From Hypoxylon rubiginosum (taxonomy: Eukaryota > Ascomycota > Sordariomycetes > Xylariales > Hypoxylaceae): a stretch of 64,000 nucleotides of DNA. Where the stretch lies: positions 1,426,001-1,490,000 of the forward strand of contig CADCXA010000027.1 of NCBI GenBank assembly GCA_902806565.1. Direction: 5' to 3'. The notes under the pieces were generated by a model that did not search any database, had not been told where the DNA came from, and worked only from the letters and a program-made list of their open reading frames with translations. The translations under genes and the position numbers were made by a program. Of the stretch, positions 22,911 to 34,305 are shown piece by piece (positions within the stretch are counted from its first letter, which is position 1; every line of letters begins with the position of its first letter).

Positions 22911-24011
22911 TCATAGATTCGTCAGGTAGTCCTCGATCTCTTGTGGAGTGAGCTTTCTGAATCGTGGACCAGTTGCGCCGTGAACTCCCTCAACTCCGAG
23001 CAGGTGGTCAGCAGGCGGACCAACAATACCTTTTAGAGGTTAGTAAGCTCTTCTAGTCTAATCATCGTGCTGTAACTCACCAATCTCGATCGTCTCTCCG
23101 TTCATCTCGCCTTCGATAGTCTCTTTCAGGGTGAGAAGCGCAATGTGCACGGCGTCTTCTAACTCCAGACCTTCGGTGTATCTCTTCTCCAAGAATGTCT
23201 TGGCCGTCGTTGCGCTCTTGCCGATGGCGGTGGCCTTCCAGGGAAAGTAGCTTCCAGACGGATCAACCTGGTAAAGCATGGGGCCACCCTTCAAGATGCC
23301 GCCCGTCTTGCCCGATGGCTTCTTCTCTCCCGTAACCTCGCCCTCGACGGCGGCCTCCTCATCCGGAAGAATGCCCTCATCCCATCCGGCAATCAGAAGA
23401 CTGACACCATACGGTCGGACACCACCAGACTGCGTAGCTTCCTGCATCACTCGCGCGACGTCTTGAACTAATATCCGGGTGGGCGGGTACTCGTTGTAGA
23501 TTCTCTTGTAGCCGGTGTGGGACACCTTTCGTGCCTTGTCGACCAGTACTCTATAGTCGGGTCCCATTCCTGAGTATACCATGCCGATGTTGGGAGTGAT
23601 CAAGCTGACTTTGGACAGGGAGGACGGGTCGGCCAGAGGTGACGAATTCTTCTTCTCGGTCGCTAGGACGATGCCATTTGTCGCTACATAGAATGTTAGC
23701 CTGTATACGTCTCGATGTTCTAAACGGCATACTCACCCTTAATGCCGAGGGCCGTTACACCCTGGTTGACTGCGTTCAAAGCATACTCTGGAAGGCCATT
23801 GCATTAGTTATGGTCTTACGAATCTCGGTGCGTAGATCCCTCAACCGGGCGACAGCACTCGTAGCGGTTCAGAAGGAAGTTGGCATACCGATCTGAACAA
23901 GCTTCCCACTATCAAGATATTAGCTTACAACGACGGCATGGCACATGAACATGTCAAGGGAGTTTACCTAGGAGAGAAAGTCGTCAACGAGAATGAGTAA
24001 CGGTCAGCCAT
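22911..24011 (-). CDS. pre8: 20S proteasome subunit alpha type-2
   Basis: Five exons: 24011-23968, 23908-23889, 23787-23737, 23683-23081, 23029-22911; 278 aa. The N-terminus [20 protein letters not shown] and the next residues [11 protein letters not shown] carry the proteasome alpha signature and the gate-forming YSF tail. Alpha subunits form the outer rings of the 20S core and are not proteolytic. Exon 2 is only 20 nt. Compared with yeast and human alpha-2 (about 250 aa) there is an extra, charged segment of about 28 residues (near 143-172, [19 protein letters not shown] and onward) in the loop before the [20 protein letters not shown] strands. The C-terminus [13 protein letters not shown] is typical. 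Gene identity is firm, and every splice junction restores conserved sequence. Confidence 0.95.
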
Positions 24012-25006
24012 GGTTGCTGGATGGTATTAAGAAATTGAATTATGAGAAAAGTGCTTGGGTAAAGGCTCAATGTTGTAGGTAGAAGTGTTTTGGGTGGGTT
24101 GGATGACAAGGCTACGAAAGGAGAGCTGTGGTGTGGGTGTGGAGAGCTACAGTTGCTGGCTATTACTGCTAGGCATCGCGAGTTTGCGCGTCAGAGCTCA
24201 GGTACATAGCACCTTTCTTGGGGAGCTTTCAAACCGGCCGGATCGCAGTGGACCATGCGGAGTGGGTACCTATTGTGAATGACTAAGCCGGATCAGCAAG
24301 GCCCCGTTGCCCGAGATTCTTTCTTAGCGTGGGCCCGCTTGAGGTCGTTCTGGGTTAGGTACCTCTTACATAATCACCTTTAGCTTTTCTATGTGCATCT
24401 CAAAACATTAGAACGGAAACGAAAATAATCGCCTTCTACAACGAGGTACACGTCAACACCGAAATTCGTGTTGCTCGACTTCCATAGCTTCGAGTCGTTC
24501 AAGCCTAACACGTTTGACTCCTCGGGCTACAATCATGTGCTGGCCCCGTGTCAAATGCTCAAATGCTTGGGTCGAGAAGAAACCAAGATTTTAGAGGTCA
24601 GCCCAGTCAAATAACTGCGTACAGCCACACAGTGCTCGTGCTCCCATGGTTTCTTAGTGCGGCGGCTTGCATCAATGCGTCTATCAAGTCTTTGACCAAC
24701 ATCCGGTCAGGCGCATTCTTTAAGTCTATCACCAAACAATAACCCCACCATCTCCGACTTCTAAACCCTTTCGAATTCGAGGCTTTTCAATATGGTGAGG
24801 ATCTGAGTGCGATACTGAACTTCATTTTCCTTTTTCCCCTTTATTCTTTCCTACCGTGTTATAGTATACGCGTAGTGAAATATAACATCAGTTTCCGATC
24901 CAACTCCACAGCCTTCCGTTGTCCCGAGCGATCAAGCACGCGGACCTAAATCGAGACTTTATCAGAGAGCGAATCGCTTGCAAGCATATTACCTCCAAAA
25001 CATACG
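24012..25006. other. Divergent promoter region, proteasome alpha-2 / RING-CH gene
   Basis: Nearly 1 kb between divergent starts. No gene supported; short frames at 24085-24282 and 24548-24742 match nothing. The part from about 24760 is a plausible leader of the RING-CH gene. Confidence 0.5.
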
Positions 25007-25941
25007 ATGGACGAGGAGACGACCGGAACTGCTACTGGCAACAGTTATACCCAAGGGTCGGCGCCGCGGCCCGAGCAAAATGCAGGCGACTCGAGAAAAC
25101 ACGTTCGAATGTGCTGGATCTGCCATGATGAGGTGGAACCGACATACGAACAGACCGGTATTCTAGATGGTATGCGAAACCGACGGCCAAAAAGACAATA
25201 CATCTCCGAGGATGGGGACCGACTCGTCAATCCGTGCCGCTGCAAGGGCAGTGTCAAGTATGTACACGAAGGGTGCCTGAAGTCATGGATGAATGAAAAT
25301 CCAAATGCTTGGAGATGTGATCGATGTCTCTACGAATACAGGATGGAGCGGTTGAACTGGGCCCAGCGGCTGCGGAGCCCAATTGTGGCCCTTGGACTTA
25401 CTGTCTTCATACTCTTGACCACCATTTTCATCCTTGGCTTCATAGCCGACCCTATCCTTAACCTGTGGCTTGATCCTGTTGGCACCATTGCCGATTCTGT
25501 CACAACTGGCCATATTAGGCTAGACGAAGATATCGATCTTTTACCTGACGAGGCGGGTTGGTTCGAACACTTCTTGAAAGGACTCTTCTCCTTGGGCCTC
25601 CTCGGATTTGTCAAGGCATTCCTTGTTATGAGTCCTTGGCAGTGGTGGAATTTGCGGACTAGTGGTATAATAGGGGGAGGTGGTCGCCGCGGCGGAACTG
25701 GACGTGAGCGGATGGAGAGCATCAACTTACTTCTTGTCCTTATTGGGGTCGTTACATTTCTATATGTAAGTGTTGATTTTACTGCTTTCGAGAACTTGAC
25801 TAACTTTCCCCCTAGGCAGTATGGAAGGCCACGCGGAAGTGGACTGAGCGGACCCTCGATAGGGCCAGCCAGAGGATCCTAAACGTCCAGCGTGAAAACA
25901 ACGATGTTGAAAGTGACGAGAGCGATGGGGAAGATGATTAG
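25007..25941 (+). CDS. RING-CH (RINGv/MARCH-type) membrane protein, probable E3 ubiquitin ligase
   Basis: Two exons: 25007-25765 and 25816-25941; phase 0; 294 aa. The zinc ligands form a C4HC3 RING-CH domain: C36, C39, C77, C79, H87, C90, C104, C107, with NPCRCKGSVKYVHEGCLKSW typical of the class. The 37-residue gap between the second and third cysteines holds a basic insert. Hydrophobic segments follow near residues 122-152, 188-210 and 236-258, so the protein sits in a membrane, probably of the endomembrane system. After the intron the frame reads AVWKATRKWTERTLDRA and ends with an acidic tail (VESDESDGEDD). Reading through the intron would give a different, non-conserved C-terminus. The family supports E2-dependent ubiquitin transfer; targets are unknown. 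Confidence 0.88.
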
Positions 25942-27167
25942 TCTTGAGATAAAGATGAATTGGAAACCTACCTAAATTCTCGAGGGTGATGTCTTACATC
26001 TCACTGCTTTGTTCTACTTGTCATATAAGGATGAACCTGCACACTCTTAAGTTGCCGCGAAGTTGCTCTTCCGTTTCGTGTCGACTAGTCTGTGTGCAGA
26101 GATTAATACCTTGTCACTATCTGATGGGCTTGGGCGTCTTGTTCATACCCGCATGCAGAATGGTTCAGGGGGTCGGATCTTCTACCTAACACTGCTTGCT
26201 CTTTTTGAGTGAAGTTAAGTCGGCTACCCTTTGTCTTTATAGGATCTTTATAAAGGTGTAGTTGGGTAGATTTTGATACATAACTTCACTGCTATTATCG
26301 CAAATTTATGATTCGTGGAAGTTAATATCTTGAATATGCAGTATTAATAGTATCATTCAGGTACAGATGTACATGCAGTTTTGAATTGGAGGGACGGGTT
26401 TGTAAATTGACGGGATTATTTTCCGCGTCGCCTGTCAAGTTCACCTGGGCGGGACTCGACAGCGGGATGGCAGACGGCAAACAGGCTGGCAGACGGCAGG
26501 TACTAAGGTTTTGTAGCAGATGAGAAGACGGTTCCAGCCCCAGCACCCAGCAGGGATCCACCCGCGCTAATACCGTTAAGTCGTTAAGTCAATTAAAAGT
26601 GTTGCCAAAAAATGAGATTCCCGTAATTTGTCCACGAGCTGGTACGAAGTATGCACATGGTCTTTTGGGTCTTTTGCGATATGTCAACTACAACGGCTAA
26701 TCGCGCCTGAAGTGATAGCTTTCTTTAATTAACTACCTCTCGAATTCCTTTGATGACCTGATGCGACTCGAAATCGGCTATCGGAGGATCTAATACTTCA
26801 ACGACTACCCTTATCGTTCTTCTCACGCCTCTCGCCTCTTTCTCTTAGGATCGATTACCTTGTCGCTCCTAGATCTTGCGCCTGAGTGGCCACGTCTTTC
26901 GCATCGAGACATCGGGCTACCTACCCGCCTGTTGCCTCAACCATTCATTGCAAAGCAGTTGAGGTTGACAGCTTCGATTGCGTCGTGTAGCCGTCGCATT
27001 GTTCGAAACCAACCTAATAAACTAATCCTAGTCACGGCAGGCGTAAGGACGTGTCTACTGCTACGCGCCGCAATCCAACAACACTTACGGTTTTCGAAGC
27101 CCGCCGACAGACCAACCCTACTCCTTTCAGTAACCGATCCAAAAGACAATCCATCGTCACTGTCATC
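25942..27167. other. Intergenic region upstream of the GT34 gene
   Basis: 3' flank of the RING-CH gene and promoter/leader of the mannosyltransferase. A 128-codon open frame at 26860-27246 begins with TTG and lies in the likely 5' leader, so it is not called. Otherwise nothing is seen. Confidence 0.5.
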
Positions 27168-28221
27168 ATGCACTACGCATACCCTCCCCGGAAAAGTTCG
27201 AATCCGCCCCCTTACCTACCTCGTTCCTCGCGGATACCGAGAATAAGGAGAAGTCACCTGAAGTCGATTGCGTTGTTCAGCTTGGTAATAATTGTGTTGA
27301 TATGGCTATTGTCCAGCGGCTCCAAGCACAACAGGCGACGCACGATATCGGGAAAGCCGCCGGTCGTGTTGGTGACCGTGTTCGATGACAACGACCTTTC
27401 CATCTACCATAGTAATATCAGAGAAAACAGAATGCAGTACGCAGAAAAACACGGTAAGGCGGCCGACATATCAAGCACTCTTGGCTTTGTTCCCTAACCT
27501 TAGATAGGGTATGGCACCTTATTTGCCAAAGCCAGCGATTATGACCTCGGTGGATCACCTGCGTCCTGGGCTAAGGTCCCAGCAGTGCGACATGCGATCT
27601 CCAAGTTTCCCGACTGCAAATACATCTGGTATCTCGATCAGAATGCGTTCATCATGAATCCGCATCTGAAGGTGGAGGACTATGTGATGGGCGCCAGCAA
27701 ACTTGAAAGCAGCATGCTGAAGGACCTCCCTGTCGTTCCGCCTGACAGCATCATCAAGACGTTCACGCACCTAAAAGGAGAGGATGTCGAGTTCGTCCTG
27801 ACACAGGACAAGGAGGGTCTGGCTTCGGGTAGCTTTGTGATTAAAAATGGCGAGTGGGCGAAATTCTTCCTCGACACTTGGTTCGATCCGTTGTATCGAA
27901 GCTACAACTTCCAGAAGGCTGAGACCCATGCTTTGGTATGTTCCTATTTCACCAAGTCACGTTCGTCCTACATGAAATAAAGGGGGTTCTAACAAATATC
28001 AGGAGCATATTGTCCAATGGCACCCAACGATTCTTTCGAAATTGGCGATTCTTCCCCAGCGGGTTATTAATGCTTATAGTGGTAATGACCACGGCGAACA
28101 GTACAAGGATGGAGACATTGCTGTCTTATTCGCTCACTGTGCCGGTACAGGAGACAAGAGCTGTGCTAAGGAGGCCGAGCGGTTTTCACAGCAATGGCGG
28201 ACGTCATTTTCGAGGGCATGA
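27168..28221 (+). CDS. GT34 alpha-1,6-mannosyltransferase, MNN10/MNN11 type
   Basis: Three exons: 27168-27453, 27508-27935, 28003-28221; 310 aa. A type II membrane anchor is visible near residues 26-45 (SIALFSLVIIVLIWLLSS) after a short basic cytosolic tail, as in Golgi glycosyltransferases. The luminal domain has VVLVTVFDD, YAEKHGYGTLFAKASDYD across the first join, KYIWYLDQNAFIMNP, and GSFVIKNGEWAKFFLDTW. Where many GT34 enzymes have a DxD motif this copy reads DQN; similar changes are seen in part of the MNN11-like group as I recall it, so catalysis may depend on a partner subunit. In yeast Mnn10 and Mnn11 extend the mannan backbone in the M-Pol II complex. The ATG at 27168 follows a leader without in-frame ATG. 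No multi-subunit partner lies nearby. Confidence 0.87.
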
Positions 28222-30137
28222 TAATACACGCGATAATGTGTGACGACAACAGTTGCCTTCGACGCAAGGCACTGTATTCGCAACGCCGCAACGATAAAGG
28301 GGAAGGGAGTGGTCGCGCTAATGGGTTTTGGGCGTTCAAGGAGCACCGGAAATTTAGATTCGGATATTCTATGTCTCACTACCAAACTAGAGGGGACTCT
28401 GGCATTTACATAGGTGTTTTGATGGTTTGGAGATCAGCCCGTTTCAAGGCCCGACGCTGCTGGATGGATGTATTGTTCCTCGGACTACCTTAGGTAGCAT
28501 CAACGAAAAAAAGATTCTCAATGTTGGGCTCGTCCACTTAGCCATCCCCTATGTAGGTATTTTTGTAAAAACTGAAGACAGTCGTCTCTGTAAATCATTG
28601 ACACAAGACCTGGCCGGCATTACTGATAGTTGGTCATATCTAATTTACCTACATCAACATGAGTCGAGAAAGATACCTATATGCATGTCCCATTAGTTTT
28701 CTTTATTTTGTTGTGCCAATGAAACCTCATTTCTTCAATTCTGCCGACTACAATACAAAAAGTAAAGTTTATTCTTGAGATACCGGCATGTGCCTGAAAT
28801 TTATGAGGGTCACAGTTGGATTCCCACCTCTTCCCCCTTTCACGATGAGGCTGCCCCTTTAGCTCAATCATCACACCCAGGGCTGCATCTAAGGAACCCC
28901 TCCGGTTGGCCGCCTGCTGGTCACACTACATCGGGTAACAGACGGCAGCAAGCCTTCAATTCTTGCGTCGAAGCGATAATCCATACCCCTTTTCGGCTCA
29001 GGTCTATCCGACCAAAAAGGGGACCGCCTTTGCGTTTCAGCCCTTACAAGTCTAACCCCTGGCCGACCTACCCTGTTTCTACTACGCGTTACTACAGATG
29101 CGCACCTTAAACGTTACCAAAAACGCAACACTACCTACCTGGTAAAGTTGTATTCGTCTGAAATATAATAGATTCCGTAAGGAGGGACCAAAGATTGGAT
29201 AAGTCAGAAAACAGTCGATGCCAGATTACCGGTACCGATTAACCTTAAAAAGCGATGACGGGAGTATCAGACCCAGGTCTACCCGAAGAGACCGGATGCG
29301 ACATGCACGTATCCGTGTATCGCAACATGCGTTTCTCAATATTTGCATGTAGCTAGCCGTCACCTTACCCAAGCAGTCCAAAGTACCTACATGTACATTA
29401 TACCCACCTCAGCCGTCGTACCTATTTCGTATCCTTCACTTCTATCAAAAGCAGCGAACGATTTTATAATTCGCAAACCATGATCGCCTCGGCCACTAAA
29501 CACCTCTCACGCAGATCGTAAAGATCTAAAGGTAAACTAGAAATAGACATGAGGTTCTGAAGTATTCATCACTTATAAATCATGAGGTGTGCTACCTAGA
29601 ACCACCTCGAACGAATGTTACCGGTGCGCGAAGTTGCCGGCTTGCCAAATCCGGCCGCCAAATCAATGCGGCTCACTTCAGCTTACCCAGCCAAGCGTAC
29701 TTCTTCCTCGTTTCTAATGTAGATCATACAGTTGACCAAGGTGACTTGGAGAGTTGCCAGGTTGACTAAGGAGATCATACATGCCCCGGTTCACGGCTCC
29801 GAGCACTTGCAAGGGATGTCACCTACTAGCCTTCCAATCCGGACTCAACCTCAACGAGCCAGTGTTTACTAGATGGTGTTGAACGCATGAACATGCTTTG
29901 TCTAGATGATGGTAGATCGGACCCAGGATACCTATAAACCCAAGCGGATCAGATGGAGACGAAGAGAACTGTTCGTGCCCGGCTGCTGCCGTTCTATGAG
30001 AGCTTTGACCTTGGTTCTTCGTTTCAACCTCGCTCGTCGCCGTTCTCTTCCCTCTTCCACATTCTTTTCTGTCTTAGTGACAATCGTCCTGGCGACAAAT
30101 ATCCTACTTTAAGTCGCTCGTTATGGGTTTATGAACA
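28222..30137. other. Long intergenic region
   Basis: About 1.9 kb with no supported gene. Small frames at 28775-29110 and 29906-30112 lack recognisable motifs. The last 25 bases carry two staggered uORFs (30123-30134 and 30131-30205) at the next start codon. Confidence 0.5.
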
Positions 30138-30205
30138 ATGTTGCAGAGCAGGCTCTTGCGGTGCTTTCTAATAGTCGCGCTGGGCACGATAGGGGTATGG
30201 GCTAA
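30123..30205 (+). promoter_or_regulatory. Two staggered uORFs at the start of the Ser/Ala-rich membrane protein gene
   Basis: uORF1 is ATG-GGT-TTA-TGA at 30123-30134. Its TGA overlaps the ATG of uORF2 (30131-30205, 24 residues) as ATGA. uORF2 overlaps the main ATG at 30138 in another frame. The arrangement would allow reinitiation or repression; this is inferred. Confidence 0.5.
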
Positions 30206-32197
30206 TGAGGATGTTGAAGGAGGCGTGGGACTCTCATCGTCACCAAGAGCGGCGCAAGTACCGCAGGACGGAGAACCACTACTATGGAATAATTTTGAAC
30301 GCGCCGTGGTTAAGAGGAACGATGCTGTCGAAAGACTTATAATAGAAAGAATACCGGACTCGACGAATACGAGCCCGAAAGCGCGAGCAGCGCCAGCTTT
30401 AGCTACACCGCAACCAACCGCGCCGCCGCAGAAGCGTCAGGACGACGGCCAGATCCAGGCGCTCTCGTCGCAGCTGCGGTCGCTTTCCCAGTCGGCGACG
30501 CAAGCTATATCATCCGTCTCGTCGAGCGCGTCGTCGGCCATCAGCCTTGTATCTCAATCCGCCCAGTCCGTGCGGCAGTCCGCCGATCAAGCGGTGCAGT
30601 CTGCCAATCAGAACGCCGACAATGCTAACCGGCAACTGTCGCAGACGCAATCGTCGGCCTCGAGCGCCGTCTCCGCGGCCAGCGCGAGGGCTAGCGATGA
30701 CCTCCAGCGGTCGCTGTCGAGCATGAGCAGCCGCATCTCGTCCAACTTGGCGAGTGCTCAGAGCAGCGCCAGCAGCGCCATAGGTGCGGCGAGGGCGGAG
30801 GCGAGCTCCAGCGCAGCGAACGCGGTGAATATAGCCGCCAGCCAGATTCAGGCGGCGAGGGCCGACGCGAGCGGCGTGAGGGTGCGTTTAGATCCCTCCT
30901 CCAAGCTAATAAACGTAGTCGAGTGGTTGTTAGCTAACAGACGTGATAGGGGGATGCAAATTCTATAGTGACCCAAGTGCAGTCCAACTCGGTCTCGGGC
31001 ACAAATGTTGCCATAATAGTCACGGTATCAGTCGTCGGTACTGCTATACTAACAGCCATCGCCGCATTTTTCATTGTCCGTTTCCGGCGTAAGAAGCAGC
31101 GTGACCGCGAGGGTTTAGCCACGCCGATAACCTCAAGCAACGAGAAGCCGATTGCGGTTCGCGGTACTACACCCGGGAGTCCGCGGTTTACCCCGTTCGG
31201 CGGCGGGACTGGCTATCCCATGGACAAGTTCAAACTCCCAGACTTGACCTTGAGCCCCTTCCTAAGAAAGAAGACCAACGAGGACGGCCGAAGTAGTATC
31301 GGGTTCGCGAGGAGCGACTACAACGTCCCTACTAGTGGGGGGTCCGGCAATAGTAATAAGGACGTGTACGGCGTCTCGCCGACGAGCTTCAGACTACAGA
31401 AGAAGGACGACAGCGTCAAGAGCGCGACAAGCGTACGACTTATCAGAGTAGGCAGCACTGCTAAGGGAAAGGCCAAGACAGTAGATGAAGACGAGAGGGC
31501 TCTTCTGAGCCCGATGGCTTCGCCGCCGCCTCCATTACCTATGCAGATGCCGGCGCCACCAATAACGCAACCGGTACCAGTACAGCGGGCACCAGTAGTA
31601 ATACCCCCGTCACCGTCACCGCCTCCATCTCCTTTCCCACCATTACAATCACTACCACAACCACAAACCTTCGAGCCGCCAGTCACAGCGCCGCCACCAG
31701 CCGCCGTCCGGTCCCCCCGAGCCTCAGTAGCCTCGGAGCGCACCCTCAACCCCCCGGTGCTGCGGACAATGGCCAGCACGCAATCATCGCGCCTGCGCTT
31801 CCGCGACAGCAGCGACGTCGAGTCCGCGGAACCATCACCCATGCCATCGGCGATCCGCACGGCAACCACTATGTCCTCGATGCGCAACACCAACACGGCC
31901 AGCCTTCGCGCCCCTTACTACCCCTCCGACGGCGGCCGTCGCCCCAAGAACGCCGGCCCCGCCAGCTTCGCCACGTTCCCCCGCGTCCGCGACGGCCCGC
32001 CCCGCGGCTCCGCCGCCGAGGCCATCATGAACCGCAGCCGCGGGCTGAGCGGCGTCGCGTCGCGGCTGCGCGAGGGGGAGGAGGAGCGGAGGCGTCGGGA
32101 GACGGGGACCGCGGGTCGAGATGACGACGACGGGACTGGAGCGACGGAGACGGCTACGGCTTCGAAGGGTCCGAACTGGCCCTTTGGGAGCGGTTAG
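30138..32197 (+). CDS. Predicted single-pass membrane protein with Ser/Ala-rich ectodomain (unrecognised)
   Basis: Two exons: 30138-30875 and 30950-32197; phase 0; 661 aa. A signal peptide is clear (MLQSRLLRCFLIVALGTIGV). The ectodomain from about residue 100 is a long Ser/Ala/Gln-rich run with regular SSASSA, SQSAQS and NADNAN units, which could form an extended helix or a glycosylated stalk. One transmembrane helix follows (near 266-291, AIIVTVSVVGTAILTAIAAF) with a basic RFRRKK stop. The cytosolic tail is Pro/Ser-rich with a poly-Pro segment near 440-500. The layout resembles cell-wall stress sensors of the Mid2/Wsc type, but I see no WSC cysteine domain, so this is only an analogy. The intron acceptor follows a GCTAAC branch site; a later TAG at 30965-30967 would shift the frame. 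Confidence 0.7.
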
Positions 32198-33712
32198 CGC
32201 TGGCAGGTAGACGGATAAGCTGAAGGCTGACGAGATTAACGGGGGTGCGTGAGGGGGCTGAGATAGTAAGGAGATTGCTAATCCAAGAGAGATTGTTGTG
32301 GCTTAATTTTATGTTAGGATGGAAGATACCAGAGGAACATAGGGCAAGGAGTACTTGGAAATACGGCCTGTTTGGAAACTACTTGTTGAGGCCGGGATGT
32401 TCTACTAACTAAATCAGTAATTATTAACTTGGCCAATACTTTTCTTTCAACTTGGTACTGTTCCGAGTCTGTGTTGTATTATTATCCCCTATCTAAGTTC
32501 CTGGTAAGTACAGCATGTCATTAGTGAAGTGAGGTACGCGTCCATACAGTCTTCTGTGTTACCTAACTGAGAGGACCAAGATAGGTACAGTACCTAACAG
32601 CTACGTTTAACCGAAGTGCGCCGGTTTCAGTAGCATTCGTCAGACCGGTCACGCGAGACATCCCGGACCCTAAAATGTAGGGAAGATACCCCCACGAACA
32701 AAGTCAAACAACTTCTTGGAGGCTCGGTGAGTAAAGGGGCTAAGCCTCTTGGGATTCCCACAACTTCGGCGGTAGTAAAGAGTCAGCCAAACCCTAAGCC
32801 CTCTGGCCCTATTAACTTGAAGAAATACATCTATCTAGCTGCGAGGCGTGGTCCTACAGTATTTGGACCGCTCCAACTGCTTATGGAAAGTTTCCTCTTA
32901 TGGATCTTCCTGCAGCTAGGCCGGCTCCGATAGGGGGACCCAACGACACCACCTATTGGCGATGTTCTAACCATAGGATCTACTCGCCTTGATAACGGCC
33001 TGGTATAACGAATACGGGAATAGGGATCTTATTCTTGCCATGGAGGGCTGTGTGATCCTCATCTGACCTTATATAGCATGTCACCTGCTTGTAGTGTGTA
33101 CTAGCCAACATGCAAGTACGCAGCTCTATGTGCTTTATTGGCCACGCAAGGTGGCCGCGAACACCAACGATTCGCTCTGATATTGAAATCATGCGAAGGG
33201 AAGCTTGAACTTCCCTGCTTCTTGGTACTATGTCTTGTTTGTAGATGCACCATTTCAACGCTCATTTGGTAAGCGCATATGTGATGCCCGCTGCCGACCA
33301 ATCTTGATTCGACGACTTCTATCCCATGTTGCCAACAACGCCTAATTCTATGCAAGCTCAGTTTTGCCGTCTTTTCATTAGAAAGTAATGGTAGAAAAAA
33401 AGGGGGGGGATGAGATATTGGGCAGCGCTTAATGTCCACCCTCTCGGCCGACACTTCTTTTCCCCTCCCTACTCGGTAGCAATGAGCAAGAAAATAAATA
33501 TTGGATGCCGCTGTAGAAAAATATCTTGAGAGATACCGACAACTCCGGAATCCTGGTCTATGCAGTTTTCCCTAGTTGGAATGCGACGAAATGAATTTAT
33601 ATGGACAACAGAAAGGGGTGTGCCGACCCGCATCGCGAGTAAGGAATCGTTTTAAGGGGAACGTAGGATAAGAGTTCCCCAACGTAAAACCATCCGTATA
33701 AGCCTGGGCTTG
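32198..33712. other. Convergent intergenic region
   Basis: 1.5 kb between the ends of the membrane-protein gene (+) and the Nudix gene (-). No gene supported; a short frame around 32727-32933 lacks an ATG and family motifs. A run of G near 33400-33410 is the only local oddity. Confidence 0.5.
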
Positions 33713-34305
33713 TTAAGTTCTATGCATTGTAGACAGTTCAAGAGCCTGCACGAGTTCTGGTCGATCGGAAAGAGCTTCCTTCGCCTGGGAAAACGTAAAC
33801 CACTGGCGTTCCCGCTTGTGCTTCTCTGGCCAGTTGTTCTCCTCGCTGAGGACCGTAGCTTCGTAGAAGCGGTATACTGCTTTGGGCGCGTCCTTGGATA
33901 ATTTTTTAGGTGGCCGCTGATCAATGACTTCGCCGAGGTCGTAATCGATGCGAATAACTATACCGGCCTCTTCCCAGGCTTCTCGTTCGGCGGCCTCTGT
34001 GCACTCCTCGTCCGACTCCCAGCCCCCTTTGGGGAGAACCCAGCCTTTTCTTCGAGTCGACTGGATTAGTAAAACGTATAGCCTGTCCTCCGTGAGAGGC
34101 ACCACTCCCGCTACCAATCGTTCACCCTTTGAGTTGTAGCCTGCCAATCCAAGGGTCAGTTGGTCTACGGGGTAGGCGGTTCAAACTGTCGCGCCACAAG
34201 AGCAAATCAAGACAAATAGGCCAAGAAGCTTGCAATAAACTCACGTTGTTTGCTTCTACCCGTACGAGACTCCATCGTGCGGTTATGCGACGAGCCGGAC
34301 GCCAT
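33713..34305 (-). CDS. Nudix hydrolase, diphosphoinositol polyphosphate phosphohydrolase type
   Basis: Two exons: 34305-34245 and 34140-33713; phase 1; 162 aa; intron of 104 bp. The Nudix box Gx5Ex7REUxEExGU is complete near residues 59-81 (GGWESDEECTEAAEREAWEE then AGI), so the Mg2+-binding glutamates are intact. Upstream GWVLPKGGW and downstream QWFTFSQAKEAL fit the DIPP/Aps1/Ddp1 subgroup, which hydrolyses inositol pyrophosphates and diadenosine polyphosphates. The size matches small fungal DIPPs (150-200 aa). The substrate is inferred from the subgroup, not from the sequence alone. The ATG at 34305 opens a short basic N-terminus, with no signal peptide, so the enzyme is likely cytosolic or nuclear. 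The large gene-poor block lies directly upstream. Confidence 0.9.

Noticed and set aside
26860..27246. 128-codon frame before the GT34 gene
   Set aside because: Starts with TTG, overlaps the true ATG in another frame, and has no conserved features; most likely 5' leader.
31318..31896. 192-codon minus-strand Gly-rich open frame
   Set aside because: Opposite the Pro-rich tail of the membrane-protein gene; Gly codons mirror Pro codons.
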